The position numbers and the translations under genes were made by a program. Shown piece by piece: positions 1-10,689 of a DNA stretch of 58,242 nt. Under the pieces are notes generated by a model, which was not told the DNA's origin, ran no database searches, and worked only from the letters and a program-made list of their open reading frames with translations. Source of the DNA: Chromera velia (taxonomy: Eukaryota; Sar; Chromeraceae); NCBI GenBank assembly GCA_018398765.1, contig JAHBMJ010000071.1:1-58242 (forward strand), in the 5' to 3' direction. Within the stretch, counting starts at the first letter, position 1, and every line of letters starts with the position of its first letter.

Positions 1-624
1 AAGACCTCTCTTGTTTTTACCGCAGTCAAAGACCCCAAGATGGTTGTTTTCCATGATGGGTCTTATTCTCTCCAGAAGTGTGAAGGGCGATGGGGAAACA
101 AAGCTTACCTTGTAGATCAGACAGAACAGGTAGACAGAGAAAGGATTTATGCTTTAAGAAAGAGCAACTTTTTTATGTGGAAGAGTACAAGAGTGAAGCG
201 AAAGCTGATTTCAAGCACTTCGTTGGAGACAGTTGCATCTGCAGAGAGCGTAAAGAAAGCTTTTGCTTGGGAGGATCTGGCAGAGGCGCTTTGGTGTAAG
301 AAAGTGCCGATTGAATTCGTGACGGATTCCGGGCCGTTGATGGATCAGCTAGAGTCTGGACAGGCAAAGGCAGAGCCCGCTATGAATGGTCTTCTTGCTT
401 ATGTCAGGCAGGAATTGCGTCGTCTGCGTTCCCGTGTGTACTGGTGCAGGACTAGTGACATGAGGGCAGATAGACAGACCAAGCTCATGTTAGAGCGTTG
501 CAATGATGACGTTCCTTCCACTGTGAGAGTTGAGAAGAAAGAGAAAGCAGGAGCACGTGTTAACAAGATTGACTTTGCGAAGCGATCGAGCATGTGCATG
601 AGAGTCAGTCGGAGTTGTGGGTAG
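1..624 (+). CDS. Ty1/copia-type pol, RNase H end (5' end outside window)
   Basis: The frame is open from base 1 to the stop at 622-624, so the real start lies upstream; the ATG at 40 is internal. The product is the C-terminal RNase H of a copia-type polyprotein, which degrades the RNA strand during reverse transcription. The segment WKSTRVKRKLISSTS matches the family block in which a tryptophan-lysine stretch precedes SSTEAEY; here the acidic pair is replaced (SSTSLETVA). A central FVTDSG corresponds to the catalytic aspartate strand, and ADRQTKLM corresponds to the usual ADILTKPL near the end. The same general pattern (SG..K.EP, L.Y..Q..RR, W, AD..TK) recurs in the copia element at 18-26 kb, so the two are related families. 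A retroelement origin is well supported; activity cannot be judged. Confidence 0.75.
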   Translation, partial: KTSLVFTAVKDPKMVVFHDGSYSLQKCEGRWGNKAYLVDQTEQVDRERIYALRKSNFFMWKSTRVKRKLISSTSLETVASAESVKKAFAWEDLAEALWCKKVPIEFVTDSGPLMDQLESGQAKAEPAMNGLLAYVRQELRRLRSRVYWCRTSDMRADRQTKLMLERCNDDVPSTVRVEKKEKAGARVNKIDFAKRSSMCMRVSRSCG

Positions 625-666
625 ACAGGCAGCTCTGTATTTGTTCCTTTGTCTGTGCCTCAGTCA

Positions 667-720
667 GGGGGTGATTGTTGAGCTACCATGTCTGAAGTGC
701 CCGCCGCCATACGCGCCGCC
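667..720 (+). mobile_element. Possible polypurine tract and start of 3' LTR of the copia element
   Basis: About 40 bp after the RNase H stop, a purine-rich run (AGGGGGTGA, from about 665) is followed at 676 by TGTTGAG, a common way for copia LTRs to begin. The position after pol and the order polypurine tract then TG fit an LTR junction. The far LTR end is not visible and the partner LTR is outside the window, so the boundary is a guess. Confidence 0.35.
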
Positions 721-3700
721 TTATAGATTGATGAGCCATGCCAAGCTACATGCATGCATGTGCATGCTTCTTCATGCAATTTGAATTAATTGCAATCAAT
801 AGTAGCATGCTCATAAAATGCAATGAGATGAAACGGCTGAACAATGAAAGGAACGGGAATATGCAATGCATCCTGTCCTTCAGTCTTTCCCTGTAAGAAG
901 ATCTTAAGAGACTCTAATGATAAGCTTCTAGTTGATAAGATCTAGTGGCTTCTAGGGTCTTTCAAGGGCGACCTAGTATAATTTTGTAACTTAGTAATTG
1001 GATAAAATAGGGAGGGAGGGAGGGCAAAGAAAGAACCGAGAGGAAAGGAACGCAACCACCCGGTTCGAACTCAAAACAAATGAGAGAGTAGGAGAAGAGA
1101 GAAAGAGCGAGCCCGATTCAAGAAATGAGGAGAGACTTGGGAGAAAACGAATTTTTGGGCTAAAACGGTCTCAGCGTGCGGTTCTGAAAATTTAGTATAA
1201 CGCGAGACACACCCAGCATGCCGGCGCGGCCAGGGTGGCCGCAAGGCGCGCCGGGGAGCGTTTTACCCTCTGACAACGCTGCAACATTTAGCTGGGGCCT
1301 CTCAAAAAATTGAAATCGTGCTTAGGGAGAGTGAGTTCCACAGATGATATGAGAATTATTGCGCAAGGTTGCGCGCACCCTCTGGCCCGTGATAATCGGG
1401 CCCAGACGCCGCGGAATATCGCGGAACCTGTGCGTGGCAACGCCGCCTGCTCGCGCGGCGGCCCGGGCCGCGCGCGCAAGGCTTGCCCAGCCGTCGCGCC
1501 TAACTCGCCTGTGCCTTATGCTCTAGAAAGCAAGCCCTCCCCGCATATCAAGATGGCCGCAAGCTTCCCAATGCAAGGTCTTACATCTCCCCAGTTTTCC
1601 ATGCATCTATCTAACCTTTCGTACTCCCCTGAAAGAAAGAACGAGACGGAAATGCTAGACAGAAAGAGCAACAGAGAGCAGGACACAGTCAGGCCTGCGC
1701 GGTATTCGTGCAGTCACATACACGCATGCATCTCCACACCGATGCATGGCATTGTGCTTGCAGTCGTTTACTTTACTCTTTTTTTTTTTTCATCTCTCTC
1801 TCTTTCGCTCTTTTACTTTTCACTCCCGCTTTGCTTTTCCCTCGATCTTTGTTTTTTTTCTTTTTCCAAAGCGCTGGTTTTGTACCAATGCGGCAAAGCC
1901 AGACGAGCCAACGCGGCTATATGGAGTCAAAAGCAGAAGGATATACACTTTCAACAATACACTCTGCATGATAAGAGTACGTTTTGATGCTGCCAGTAGA
2001 AAAGGCAGCCACAGCAAGAAGCTAGAGAAGCAAATAGCTGAAACTGGGAAAAGAAAAGGGCAGACCAATATTGACCTTTTACAGAGCAATAAACAGACTC
2101 AGAAGGACATACGCAGCCAACCAAAGAAGTCGCAGATCAAAAGTTCAGGCATGCACGTACGCATATATACATTCCCACCACATCAGATCTTCATATTCTA
2201 AACCATCCACGTAAACGGGACAGTATGAGAGGTCACCGGAAAGCAGTAAAACAGAAAGCAGAGACGGGACTAATATAAAAATTCTAAGAGTGACAGACAG
2301 GCTCATTCCAACAAATCTCCACTCTCCAAACTCTTGTGTAGTTCCACCGTTTCCTTTTTCTCTCGTTTTTCTTTCATGCTGCCTTCGTTTCGCTTGAAGC
2401 GGGACGGAAAAACAAAGCTGTACCTCCCACACCTCCGTGGTCTTAAAACAAAGATGCAGGTCGAACACCACCAACAACAAAGTGATCGAAAAGAAAGAGG
2501 CGGAACTGGCGGAAGGAAAGAGGTAGCCAACTCTGTTTCCCAACTTTGTTTCGCCTTCTCTCACTCTCTCTCTCTCTCTCTCTCTCTTTCTTTCTCAGAC
2601 CGGCTTGCTGGAAAGAAGTGGGAGACAGACAGAATAGTATGCCTGTAAGAGATCCCCTTCCATTTCTCTTTTCTGAATGCAAGTGATGGGCAGACGGAGG
2701 TTCAAGCAAAACGTAAAGAGACGGAGAAAACAGAGGACGGTAGTAGAAAGCCTCACGCACACATATGTTCACACACAATATTATTTATTCACATCTTCTA
2801 TCTTACTCCCTTCCCGAAGACTGCATGTGCGTCTGTTCGCTTGTTGTCAACAATACCGTAGATCGACTGAACACACAAGAACAGACATTAACAAATGAAC
2901 GGCACCCGGTCAGACTTATTGGAGGGAGACGCCTGCCGGCACACCATCTGGCTCCATACAGATGCATACGCAGAGACGGCTGGCTCTACTAAGGCCGCCA
3001 TCCAGGGCTCCCATCAACTCCCATGGTGCGAGGAGGAGGGGCAATACCCAAAGAACCCAGAGGGTCTCCAAAGCACCGGCATCCCCCTGCAGGAAGAAGA
3101 TGCAGAACGGACATCAAGACATGTACGGGCTGTCCCCTCGCTTTTTCTTTTTTTTTCTTTTTCGTTCAACAGATATCTCTTTCAAGATTTCTTCTCTTTT
3201 TGGTCCTCCTCTACTCATTCTCTCTTTGCCTTTTCCAGTCTCTTTTTCTTAAAAGAGGAAACCAGGTATAACCCGAAATGTTTCAAATCAGCAGAAGGAA
3301 ACGAGAAGAAGACAACGAATGAAGGCGTCCCCTTGTGCGCTCATGCTTTCAGCCATACGAGGGGTCTAACTCCTAAGCCACGCACAAAGAAGAGAAGCCG
3401 AGAGAGAAGAAAGGTCACTCTTTCAAGGGAGTTCCAGAAGTTTCGAATGTGTGGCACGTGTGGCGCTCGACTTATCGTTCTCACAGTCTGTCTCTTTGAT
3501 GCTCAGCTTTGCATTGAGCTCAATCCTTCTCCTAAGTTCAGTGCAGGGGTGTAAGGGCGGTCTCAGGCAGTCGTGGGCACGCGCAGGCATAAGCACATGG
3601 CGGCGACAATCAGGCAGTCCTCTGCCCGTGTCTCATATATAGCTGACGTAGGGGTAGGCAATCGACTTCGAGTTCTCGTTAACAGAAGGGTTCGGCCATC

Positions 3701-4515
3701 TTGTCGAGCATAAACATATTTTGCATATGTCAGTAGCTACATAAAGGGAGGGAGAGAAGGGACCGGACATATTGCAGACTGCTCCGCTGGTCTCTTTTTA
3801 TCTCATCTCTTCTTTCTGTCTCGTTTCATCCCCTTGCTGTTCCTTTCGACATATGTACTGGCATGAACTCTCAACTCTGGACAAAAGACGCTCCAGTCAC
3901 ACTCAGTCGCTAGTACTTCGCATGCTCTCAGCCAGCCTCGATTCGATTCGCCCCCTTACCCCGAAGCAACCCCCCTCTCCTCCTCTTTCCCCCCCTTTTT
4001 CCCTCCCCTTCCCTTCTCCTTTATCCTTTGTTTTCACCCCTTTCCCCCATGACCCGCTTTGCCCTTTCGGATCCCTGTTAAAAATTTTGCTGGCGCCGGC
4101 AAGAGATGAGGCGGCAGCTGCCGTGTACCCTATTCTGTCTCTCAGTAGGTCTGCCGCGACCCTTCTGTCTCTCTTGCCTTCGAGGGCAGGCTTGATGTCA
4201 TTTTGTACCCCTTCCTTGCTTCTTCTTCCTTCCTACTCCAGGCTCGCTGCATCGGCATCCCAGAGCAGAAGGCCCTCCCCGGCTGGCACACCGGCCGTCA
4301 CTGTGTTATTCTATGTGGTACGCCGCCATCCGTCCCTTCTATCTGTTTAACATGCAACCAGAGTCTTGCACACCTGATCAAACGGCCACTGATTGAACGA
4401 TCCACAAAATAGACGGACAGCCAGAAGCGACAAGCTCACTCTTGGAAGAAAATGGCAGCATTGCAGATATATAGAGAGACAAAAGGCGCGTCTTCCTGTT
4501 TTTGGACACTGTCGA
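721..4515. other. No supported gene; GC-rich patch and pyrimidine-rich DNA
   Basis: No open frame here resembles a known family, and the longest ones owe their length to skewed composition. A GC-rich, CpG-rich patch lies at about 1200-1500. Pyrimidine runs lie at about 1780-1860, 2560-2600 (a CT microsatellite), 3140-3250 and 3960-4060. The C/T-rich runs followed by AG could be intron tails of an unrecognised plus-strand gene, but no exon could be proved. The first few hundred bases probably include the copia LTR. Confidence 0.5.
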
Positions 4516-4516
4516 A

Positions 4517-5545
4517 GGACCAGTCCCTAGGGTATTTGACTGTTTTAATTACGATTAAGATTCCATAGGTAAAATTATATAAAACACATAATAAAAAACA
4601 TAAATTATTCAAACATTTCAGGCTGAAGGAACGTAGTTCTTCTTAAAAAGCTTAAATCTAGTGAAATTAAACATGATTACGGGCGAAACTAATTATATAC
4701 CCCCCCCTTTATAATATGTCTCTTACAACTGATTACGGATTATGAGATTACGGTATGTTTTATAAAAGGCCATCAATAATTTTTTGATATCGTAGATGCT
4801 AAAAAAATAAATCTAGTCACCCACGGGAGGTGGAAGGACAGGGCTTCCCGCTGTAGCTCACACAGAAGACAATGAAAAGTATTCTGTTCTTGTGCAGTCT
4901 TTTGAACGTCCAGCAGGGGCAAGAGGAGGAGGAGACACTGACGGAATGGACCTTGAGTTTTGTTTGACTACTCGGCCTCTTCCGGGCGGGCGTAGAGCAA
5001 CAGCAGCTGCATCGAATCAGGTTAGACTGCAACTTAAAATCCGTTTGGACACTGTTGGTCTTGCGTCTGTTTTCTTTTGGATGCACCATGTGAAAGTGGT
5101 GGGGAAAAGTCTGTTTATGGACGAAGATGAGCTGCTAAAAGTTAAGGAAGCGTTCAAGGAGCTCCTTGCTAAGGACTCTGATGTTGTGATGGGTGTTGTA
5201 ATTGAAGTCTAGTGATGACACTATCGCATTGTGACGGTTTGATTTTGTTTTTTGAAGGAAGGTCCAAGGGGGGGGGGGTGTTTACTCTATTTTACTACAT
5301 ATTACAGATTACAAGTTTACGAGCCCTTTCTAGACATCACCTAGAGACAGAACTTTAATCGCAGATTGCGAGCTAACCAGTGAGCACTTTGATAATATTT
5401 TGACTTTGTTTGAAGTAATTTAATGCAATGAGTCCTAAAAAAATGGTTTTTAATGTAGGGGTGATGTTTAACACTAACATAATCTATGTATAACCCCTAA
5501 AAGTCATAGAATAATATTTTAAGTCGTCTATCCTAGGACCAGTCC
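4517..5545. mobile_element. 1.0-kb AT-rich DNA-transposon-like insertion with 10-bp target duplication
   Basis: A perfect 10-bp direct repeat, GGACCAGTCC, occurs at 4517-4526 and 5536-5545. It brackets about 1009 bp of AT-rich DNA unlike its surroundings. The inner ends are weakly inverted: TAGGGTATTTGACT from 4528, against TAGGATAGACGACT read inward from 5535 on the other strand, 10 of 14 matching. A 9-11-bp duplication with degenerate inverted ends is typical of Mutator-like elements. Only one short unrecognised ORF lies inside, so the copy would be non-autonomous. The TSD is clear; the family is inferred. Confidence 0.5.
4892..5212 (+). CDS. Hypothetical 106-aa ORF inside the 1.0-kb insertion
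   Basis: This ORF is not recognised. It is the only frame of note within the AT-rich insertion, and its local base composition is richer in GC than the flanks. The last 45 residues look protein-like: a hydrophobic patch, then an acidic-basic helix (MDEDELLKVKEAFKELLAKD) and a valine-rich end. It could be a remnant of a transposase or of captured host sequence, or could be chance. No catalytic motif is visible, and the true start is uncertain. Confidence 0.25.
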   Translation: MQSFERPAGARGGGDTDGMDLEFCLTTRPLPGGRRATAAASNQVRLQLKIRLDTVGLASVFFWMHHVKVVGKSLFMDEDELLKVKEAFKELLAKDSDVVMGVVIEV

Positions 5546-6055
5546 AGACAAACCCATGTGTTTGCGGGCCACAAAGGTGGTCAGCCTCGCGCAGACAAGC
5601 AAGCAACCAACAGGAAAGACAAGTGAAGGTGATCAGCCGACATTCGTCCGGAAGACGGAGACAGTTGCAGAATCAAAAGGCATAAAAAAAGCACTCTACT
5701 GGCCATTTGGATTGCGATCTGCTCATAAGCGGCATTCTCAATGAAATCAAGCTCCTCGAAAGTCCAAGCAACATCAAGCAACATCTCCACAATCAGCTTT
5801 AGCGACCTCCAACAATCTTTAGGATCTCCACCCAAGGACAAAGGCAAAGTCCAGGATCAGACTCGAAGGGGGTCTCCGAAAGAGGACCCCAGGCAGCTTG
5901 GGATGCAAGGGGATGCTGAATTCCTCCAGTTACGGTCTTTGCCTGGCCGTGCCAGTATCGTTGCAATCGGATTTTAACTGTTACATAAAGAGACAGATCT
6001 GATCTCTATCATAGATTGAAGCAAAACAAGAGTTGACACTCATCGAGCTGAGCGG
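5546..6055. other. Unassigned interval between the insertion and the first 490-bp repeat
   Basis: No gene could be supported. The minus frame at 5581-5847 has a helical, protein-like stretch (WRSLKLIVEMLLDVAWTFEE), which may be a fragment of an exon, but no splice sites or homologue could be identified. The sequence here would have been continuous with the bases before 4517 before the insertion. Confidence 0.3.
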
Positions 6056-6546
6056 TCACCACAATGCTTTGTCTCCCCTGTCCGGCCACCTTATGGCGTC
6101 CAGACAGAAGGTAAAGCGAGGACAATAGCCTTAGGGAAATTTTAGAGAATGAACGTGAGCAACACTTATTCAGGCAACAGTTTACAGAAGGTTTAGCTCT
6201 ACAGCGATCTGGGATTCCAATCAGCTGGGTTCATTCTATCATTACATAATTTCTACTTATACTTAAAAGTTCTCTCTGTTCCCCTCTCTCAGAGTCTCAG
6301 ACTCCCGATCTATGACAAACTTGAACAGACATTAGCCTCAAACGATCCTATCTGTTGCTCAAGTGACATGTTGCTTGAATGCGAACATTGCGAAGGTCAG
6401 ACTGGGTTAGACTTGACTTCGATCGACGCGCGCACAACACGTACGAAGCAAAGCGTGGCGGCGGAATGTGGCATAGCACGCTGGCTCACTCAGTCACGGC
6501 ACATGCGAAGGCTCAAAGGGCAGCGCCACAGGGTAGCACTCCACAG
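6056..6546. repeat. 490-bp dispersed repeat, copy A
   Basis: This is the first of three copies of a ~490-bp sequence; the others begin at 10690 and 12111. Shared landmarks are TTTGTC then CCCCTGTCCGGCC near the start, the block GAGTCTCAGACTCCCGATCT in the middle, and GAATGCGAACATTGCGAAGG near the end. Copy A carries a few substitutions and a small insertion in its last 130 bp. No conserved long frame is kept across the copies, so it is probably a non-coding mobile or satellite-like repeat. Confidence 0.8.
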
Positions 6547-6724
6547 TGGATCTAGCCTACTATAATGCTAAAATACAACATAAAAAACAGAATGACTGAA
6601 AAACTATTAAAAAGAAAACAATATAAATGTGGTGCATGAATTTTAAATTCAATTGAAGTGGTTAAATTAGGTTAGGGTAGGTTAGAGCCGGATCTTTTAA
6701 TTTAGGCTGTCACAGTGGTGAATT

Positions 6725-8209
6725 ACTGGAAAGAGTGGGTCCATTCTGGTAGCTTCAAGCTAGAAGGTGCAGATACAAAAACATGATGGTACGCAACATA
6801 TAGAAACGTCTTTCGAGAGTCTGTCCAATGCAATCACTCACTCTTCACAGAGTCACAATCATTGTGTATAAGCCACATATGGTTGGGTATGACCTGGTCA
6901 CTTCAGATCTACTTTCATACTCTGATCTTATTGCTGGCTTATCTATTTTTCCCATAGTGATGCATCAATCAATTCGATCGTACGTGCTTGCACGTATTTA
7001 TCTGCACGACGCTCGTGGTACGCGCACTTGTGATAGTTTCTGGTCGCTTGACATTATGAGGCGGCGGGACACTGAGACTTCGGTCCGCTGGGGCCGAACT
7101 TCTCACATACCCCCTGTCCTGGCGACTCACCATTCATCCCTTTTTCTTTTTTTTTTTCTCTTGAACATCTCTCGGGGGACCTCTTGCAAATTTGTGCTCA
7201 CTTCTATTCACCCATCGTCACCCACTCATCAGTTGAAGTCACCACTGACACCTTCTATTTTTTTTTTTTTTTCTCTCCCTTTCTTTTCCTTCCGATCTTT
7301 CCTTTTTATTTGTGTAATTGTCTTTTTCTTGGAAGTGCGATTCTCTTTCTTCTGGAATCCTCACTTGTTCTCACAAGTCGGCTTCAATACTTATGTACAT
7401 AAAAGCAGAACCCGGGCGTCTTTGTCAGGATACCTCCATTCCTAGCTAACAATCTAAGCATTGGAGACCGAATTCACATGCAGGTCACTCAAGTCGCCAA
7501 GTGCGCTTTGGCCTCTCTCCTTGCTCCATCAGTCTTCAAACATCTGCGCAAACACCTACGTGCACTGGAAATGATTTGGCGGTTCATTGTACCAAGCCCC
7601 TCTGCCTTTTGTTCACTTCCATCGGCCAGGGCAAGATCTGATCCCCCTTTTCGTTTCCTTCCATCGGAGGCTACAGATGACTGGCCGTCTTTACTCCTCT
7701 CCAGCTATACTGAATCTGTCCATCTCACTCGCAGTCTCAACCAGGTTGTCTTACAAACATCTGTCCACTCTTGTAACTTACCTTGCTCCAATTGTAGCTG
7801 CTTCTTCTTATTGGGCTCTGATGCTGTGTATCATCTTCTGCTGTTTCTGTGCGGGTGACACTGTTTTGGCCATTTCCTCATCTCTGCATGCATGTTCGTG
7901 CAGATCTTCTGTCAGTGAGGCAACTGCCTCTTCCCTTTCATCTTCATCTTTCCTTTCCTTCTCTTTCACTCTTTTTTTTTTCTTCTATGCTTCCTTCTCC
8001 TTCCCAATCCTTTCCATTCTTCTGTTGTGGGGGAAGTCGCAGAGGTAGTTGAAGATCAGTCCGAGAGCAGTCACTCCGCATCATTCCGCTCATCTCTCAC
8101 ATGCATACCTTGCCGCCAGACCTGTTTCTTCTTCTCCCTGCTCAGCGGCCAGAACACACCATCAGTTTGATTCTGAAAGCTCCGGTACTTACCCGACGCA
8201 AGGAGCACC
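6725..8209. repeat. 1.48-kb tandem repeat, unit 1
   Basis: Units begin at ACTGGAAAGA and recur at 8210 and 9693, periods of 1485 and 1483 bp. Units 1 and 2 look more than 90% alike by eye, with substitutions and small indels in the T-rich runs. Each unit has an alternation of ordinary sequence and pyrimidine-rich blocks (7140-7340, 7920-8030), resembling exon-intron alternation, but no frame could be linked to a known protein. The frame starting MQSLTLHR is open in all three units, but ends in low-complexity sequence. Confidence 0.85.
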
Positions 8210-9692
8210 ACTGGAAAGATTGAGTCCATTCTGGTAGGTTGAAGCTAGAAGGTACAGATACAGAAACATGATGGTATGCAACATATAGAAACGTCTCTCG
8301 AGAGTCTGTCCAATGCAGTCACTCACTCTTCACAGAGTCACAATCATTATGCATAAGCCACATACGGTTGGGTATGACCTGGTCACTTCAGACCTACTCT
8401 CATACTCTGATCTTATTGCTGGCTTATCTATTTTTCCCATAGTGATGCATCAATCAATTCGATCCTACGTATTTGCACGCATTTATCTGCACGACGCTCG
8501 TAGTACGCGCACTCGTGATAGTTTCTGGTCGCTTGACATTATGAGGCGGTGGGACACTGAGACTTCGGTCCGCTGGGGCCGAACTTCTCATATACCCCCT
8601 GTCCCGGCGACTCACCACTCATCCCCTTTTCTTTTTTTTTCTCTTGAATATCTCTCGGTGTACCTCTCATAAATTTATGCTCACTTCTACTCACCTATCG
8701 TTACCCACTCATCAGTTGAAGTCACCACTGACACCTTCTATTTCTCTATTTTTTTCTCTCCCTTTCTTTTCCTTCCGATCTTTCCTTTTTATTTGTATAA
8801 TCGTCTTTTTCTTGCAAGTGCGATTCTCTCTCTTCTAGAATCCTCACTTGTTCTCATAAGTCGGCTTTAATATTTATATATATAAAAGCAGAACCCGGGC
8901 GTCTTTGTCAGGATACCTCCATTCCTAGCTAACAATCTAAGCATTGGAAACTGAATTCACATGCAGGTCACTCAAGTCGCCAAGTGCGCTTTGGCCTCTC
9001 TCCTTGCTCCATCAGTCTTCAAACATCTGCGCAAACACCTGCGTGCACTGGAAATGATTTGGCGGTTCATTGTAGCAAGCCCCTCTGCCTTTCGTTCACT
9101 TCCGTCGGCCAGGGCAAGGTCTGATCCGCCTTTTCGTTTCCTTCCATTGGAGGCTACAGATGACTGGCCGTCTTTACGCCTCTCTAGCTACACTGAATCT
9201 GTCCATCTCACTCGCAGTCTCAACGAGGTTGTCTTACAAACATCTGTCCACTCTTGTAACTTACCTTGCTCCAATTATAGCTGCTTCTTCTTATTAAGCT
9301 CTGATGCTGTGTATCATCTTCTGCTGCTTCTGTGCAGGTGACACTGTTTTGGCCATTTCCTCATCTCTGCATGCATGTTCGTGCAGATCTTCTGTCAGTG
9401 AGGCAACTGCCTCTTCCCTTTCATCTTCATCTTTCCTTTCCTTCTCTTTCACTCTTTTTTTTTTCTTCTATGCTTCCTTCTCCTTTCCAATCCTTTCCAT
9501 TCTTCTGTTGTGGGGGAAGTCGCAGAGGTAGTCGAAGATCAGTCCGAAAGTAGTCACTCTGCATCACTCCGCTCATCTCTCACATGCATACCTTGCCGCC
9601 AGACCTTTTTCTTCTTCTCCCTGCTCAGCGGCCAGAACACGCCATCAGTTTGATTCTAAAAGCTCCGGTTCTTGCCCGACGCAAGGAGCACC
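8210..9692. repeat. 1.48-kb tandem repeat, unit 2
   Basis: This second full unit follows directly on unit 1 and ends where the truncated third begins. It differs from unit 1 mainly in the length of T runs and scattered transitions. Head-to-tail order points to unequal exchange or local duplication rather than independent transposition. Confidence 0.85.
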
Positions 9693-10075
9693 ACTGGAAA
9701 GATTGAGTCCATTCTGGTAGGTTGAAGCTAGAAGGTGCAAATACAGAAACATGATGATATGCAACATATAGAAACGTCTCTTGAAAGTCTGTCCAATGCA
9801 GTCACTCACTCTTCACAGAGTCACAATCATTATGCATAAGCCACATACGGTCGGGTATGATCTGGTCACTTCAGACCTACTCTCATACTCTGATCTTATT
9901 GCTGGCTTATCTATTTTTCCCATAGTGATGCATCAATCAATTCGATCGTACGTATTTGCACGCATTTATCTGCACGATGCTCGTGGTACGCGCACTCATG
10001 ATAGTTTCTGGTCGCTTGACATTATGAGGTGGCGGGACACTGAGACTTCGGTCCGCTGGGGCCGAACTTCTCATA
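9693..10075. repeat. 1.48-kb tandem repeat, truncated unit 3
   Basis: Homology to units 1 and 2 runs for about 380 bp and then stops sharply at the sequence CTTCTCATA. After that the DNA becomes AT-rich and unrelated. Either the array broke here or an AT-rich insertion replaced the rest. Confidence 0.8.
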
Positions 10076-10689
10076 GAATTTATGAAAGATTCATAAAAAA
10101 TTAGTAGGTTAGAAAACATGACAGTTAAACTGTTTTTAATTATAGAGTTTTAAGAAATTTAACATCGTAAGTATCAAATTTAATTAATAAATTTAGGGGT
10201 TGATCATAATAAAATCATGATATTCAGGTAAAATTAGGATCTCATGGTAAGTCAGGTCCATGGAGAAGGGGGATCTTACACGTATCACAGAAAAAAAAAA
10301 ATCAGATTCTGCATGAAGAATTGAGATTTATATTTCCTAGTATATTTCTTTTTCTACAATGGCCTGCAACACCTTGCAACACCTTTGCAACACCCGTGCA
10401 GTAGCTAAACAACAATTGTTTTAAAAAGGATTTTTTTTTAAAAAATCTCTCACAAACTAAGATATGTACATTTTTTTCTTTGCATCTGATACTCCCAGGG
10501 GGGATCAAGGCAACACTGCAAACTAGATATACTCTAAAACGGATCTTGCCGTTTTATACACAGGGCAAAACATCACAAAAATCAGAATAACATATATAAA
10601 TGTGCCTTATAAGCAGGGCTTGCATGCATGAACCTAGGCATGGACTAGTACGTAAGCGGCCGGCTCCGGAAAGGCACTAACGAATAATT
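10076..10689. other. AT-rich spacer, no gene
   Basis: No coding frame or known motif is supported. The sequence is AT-rich, with long A and T runs (10290-10300, 10430-10445). A short block at about 10365-10400 repeats the word TTGCAACACC with small changes. It separates the broken 1.48-kb array from copy B of the 490-bp repeat. Confidence 0.5.
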
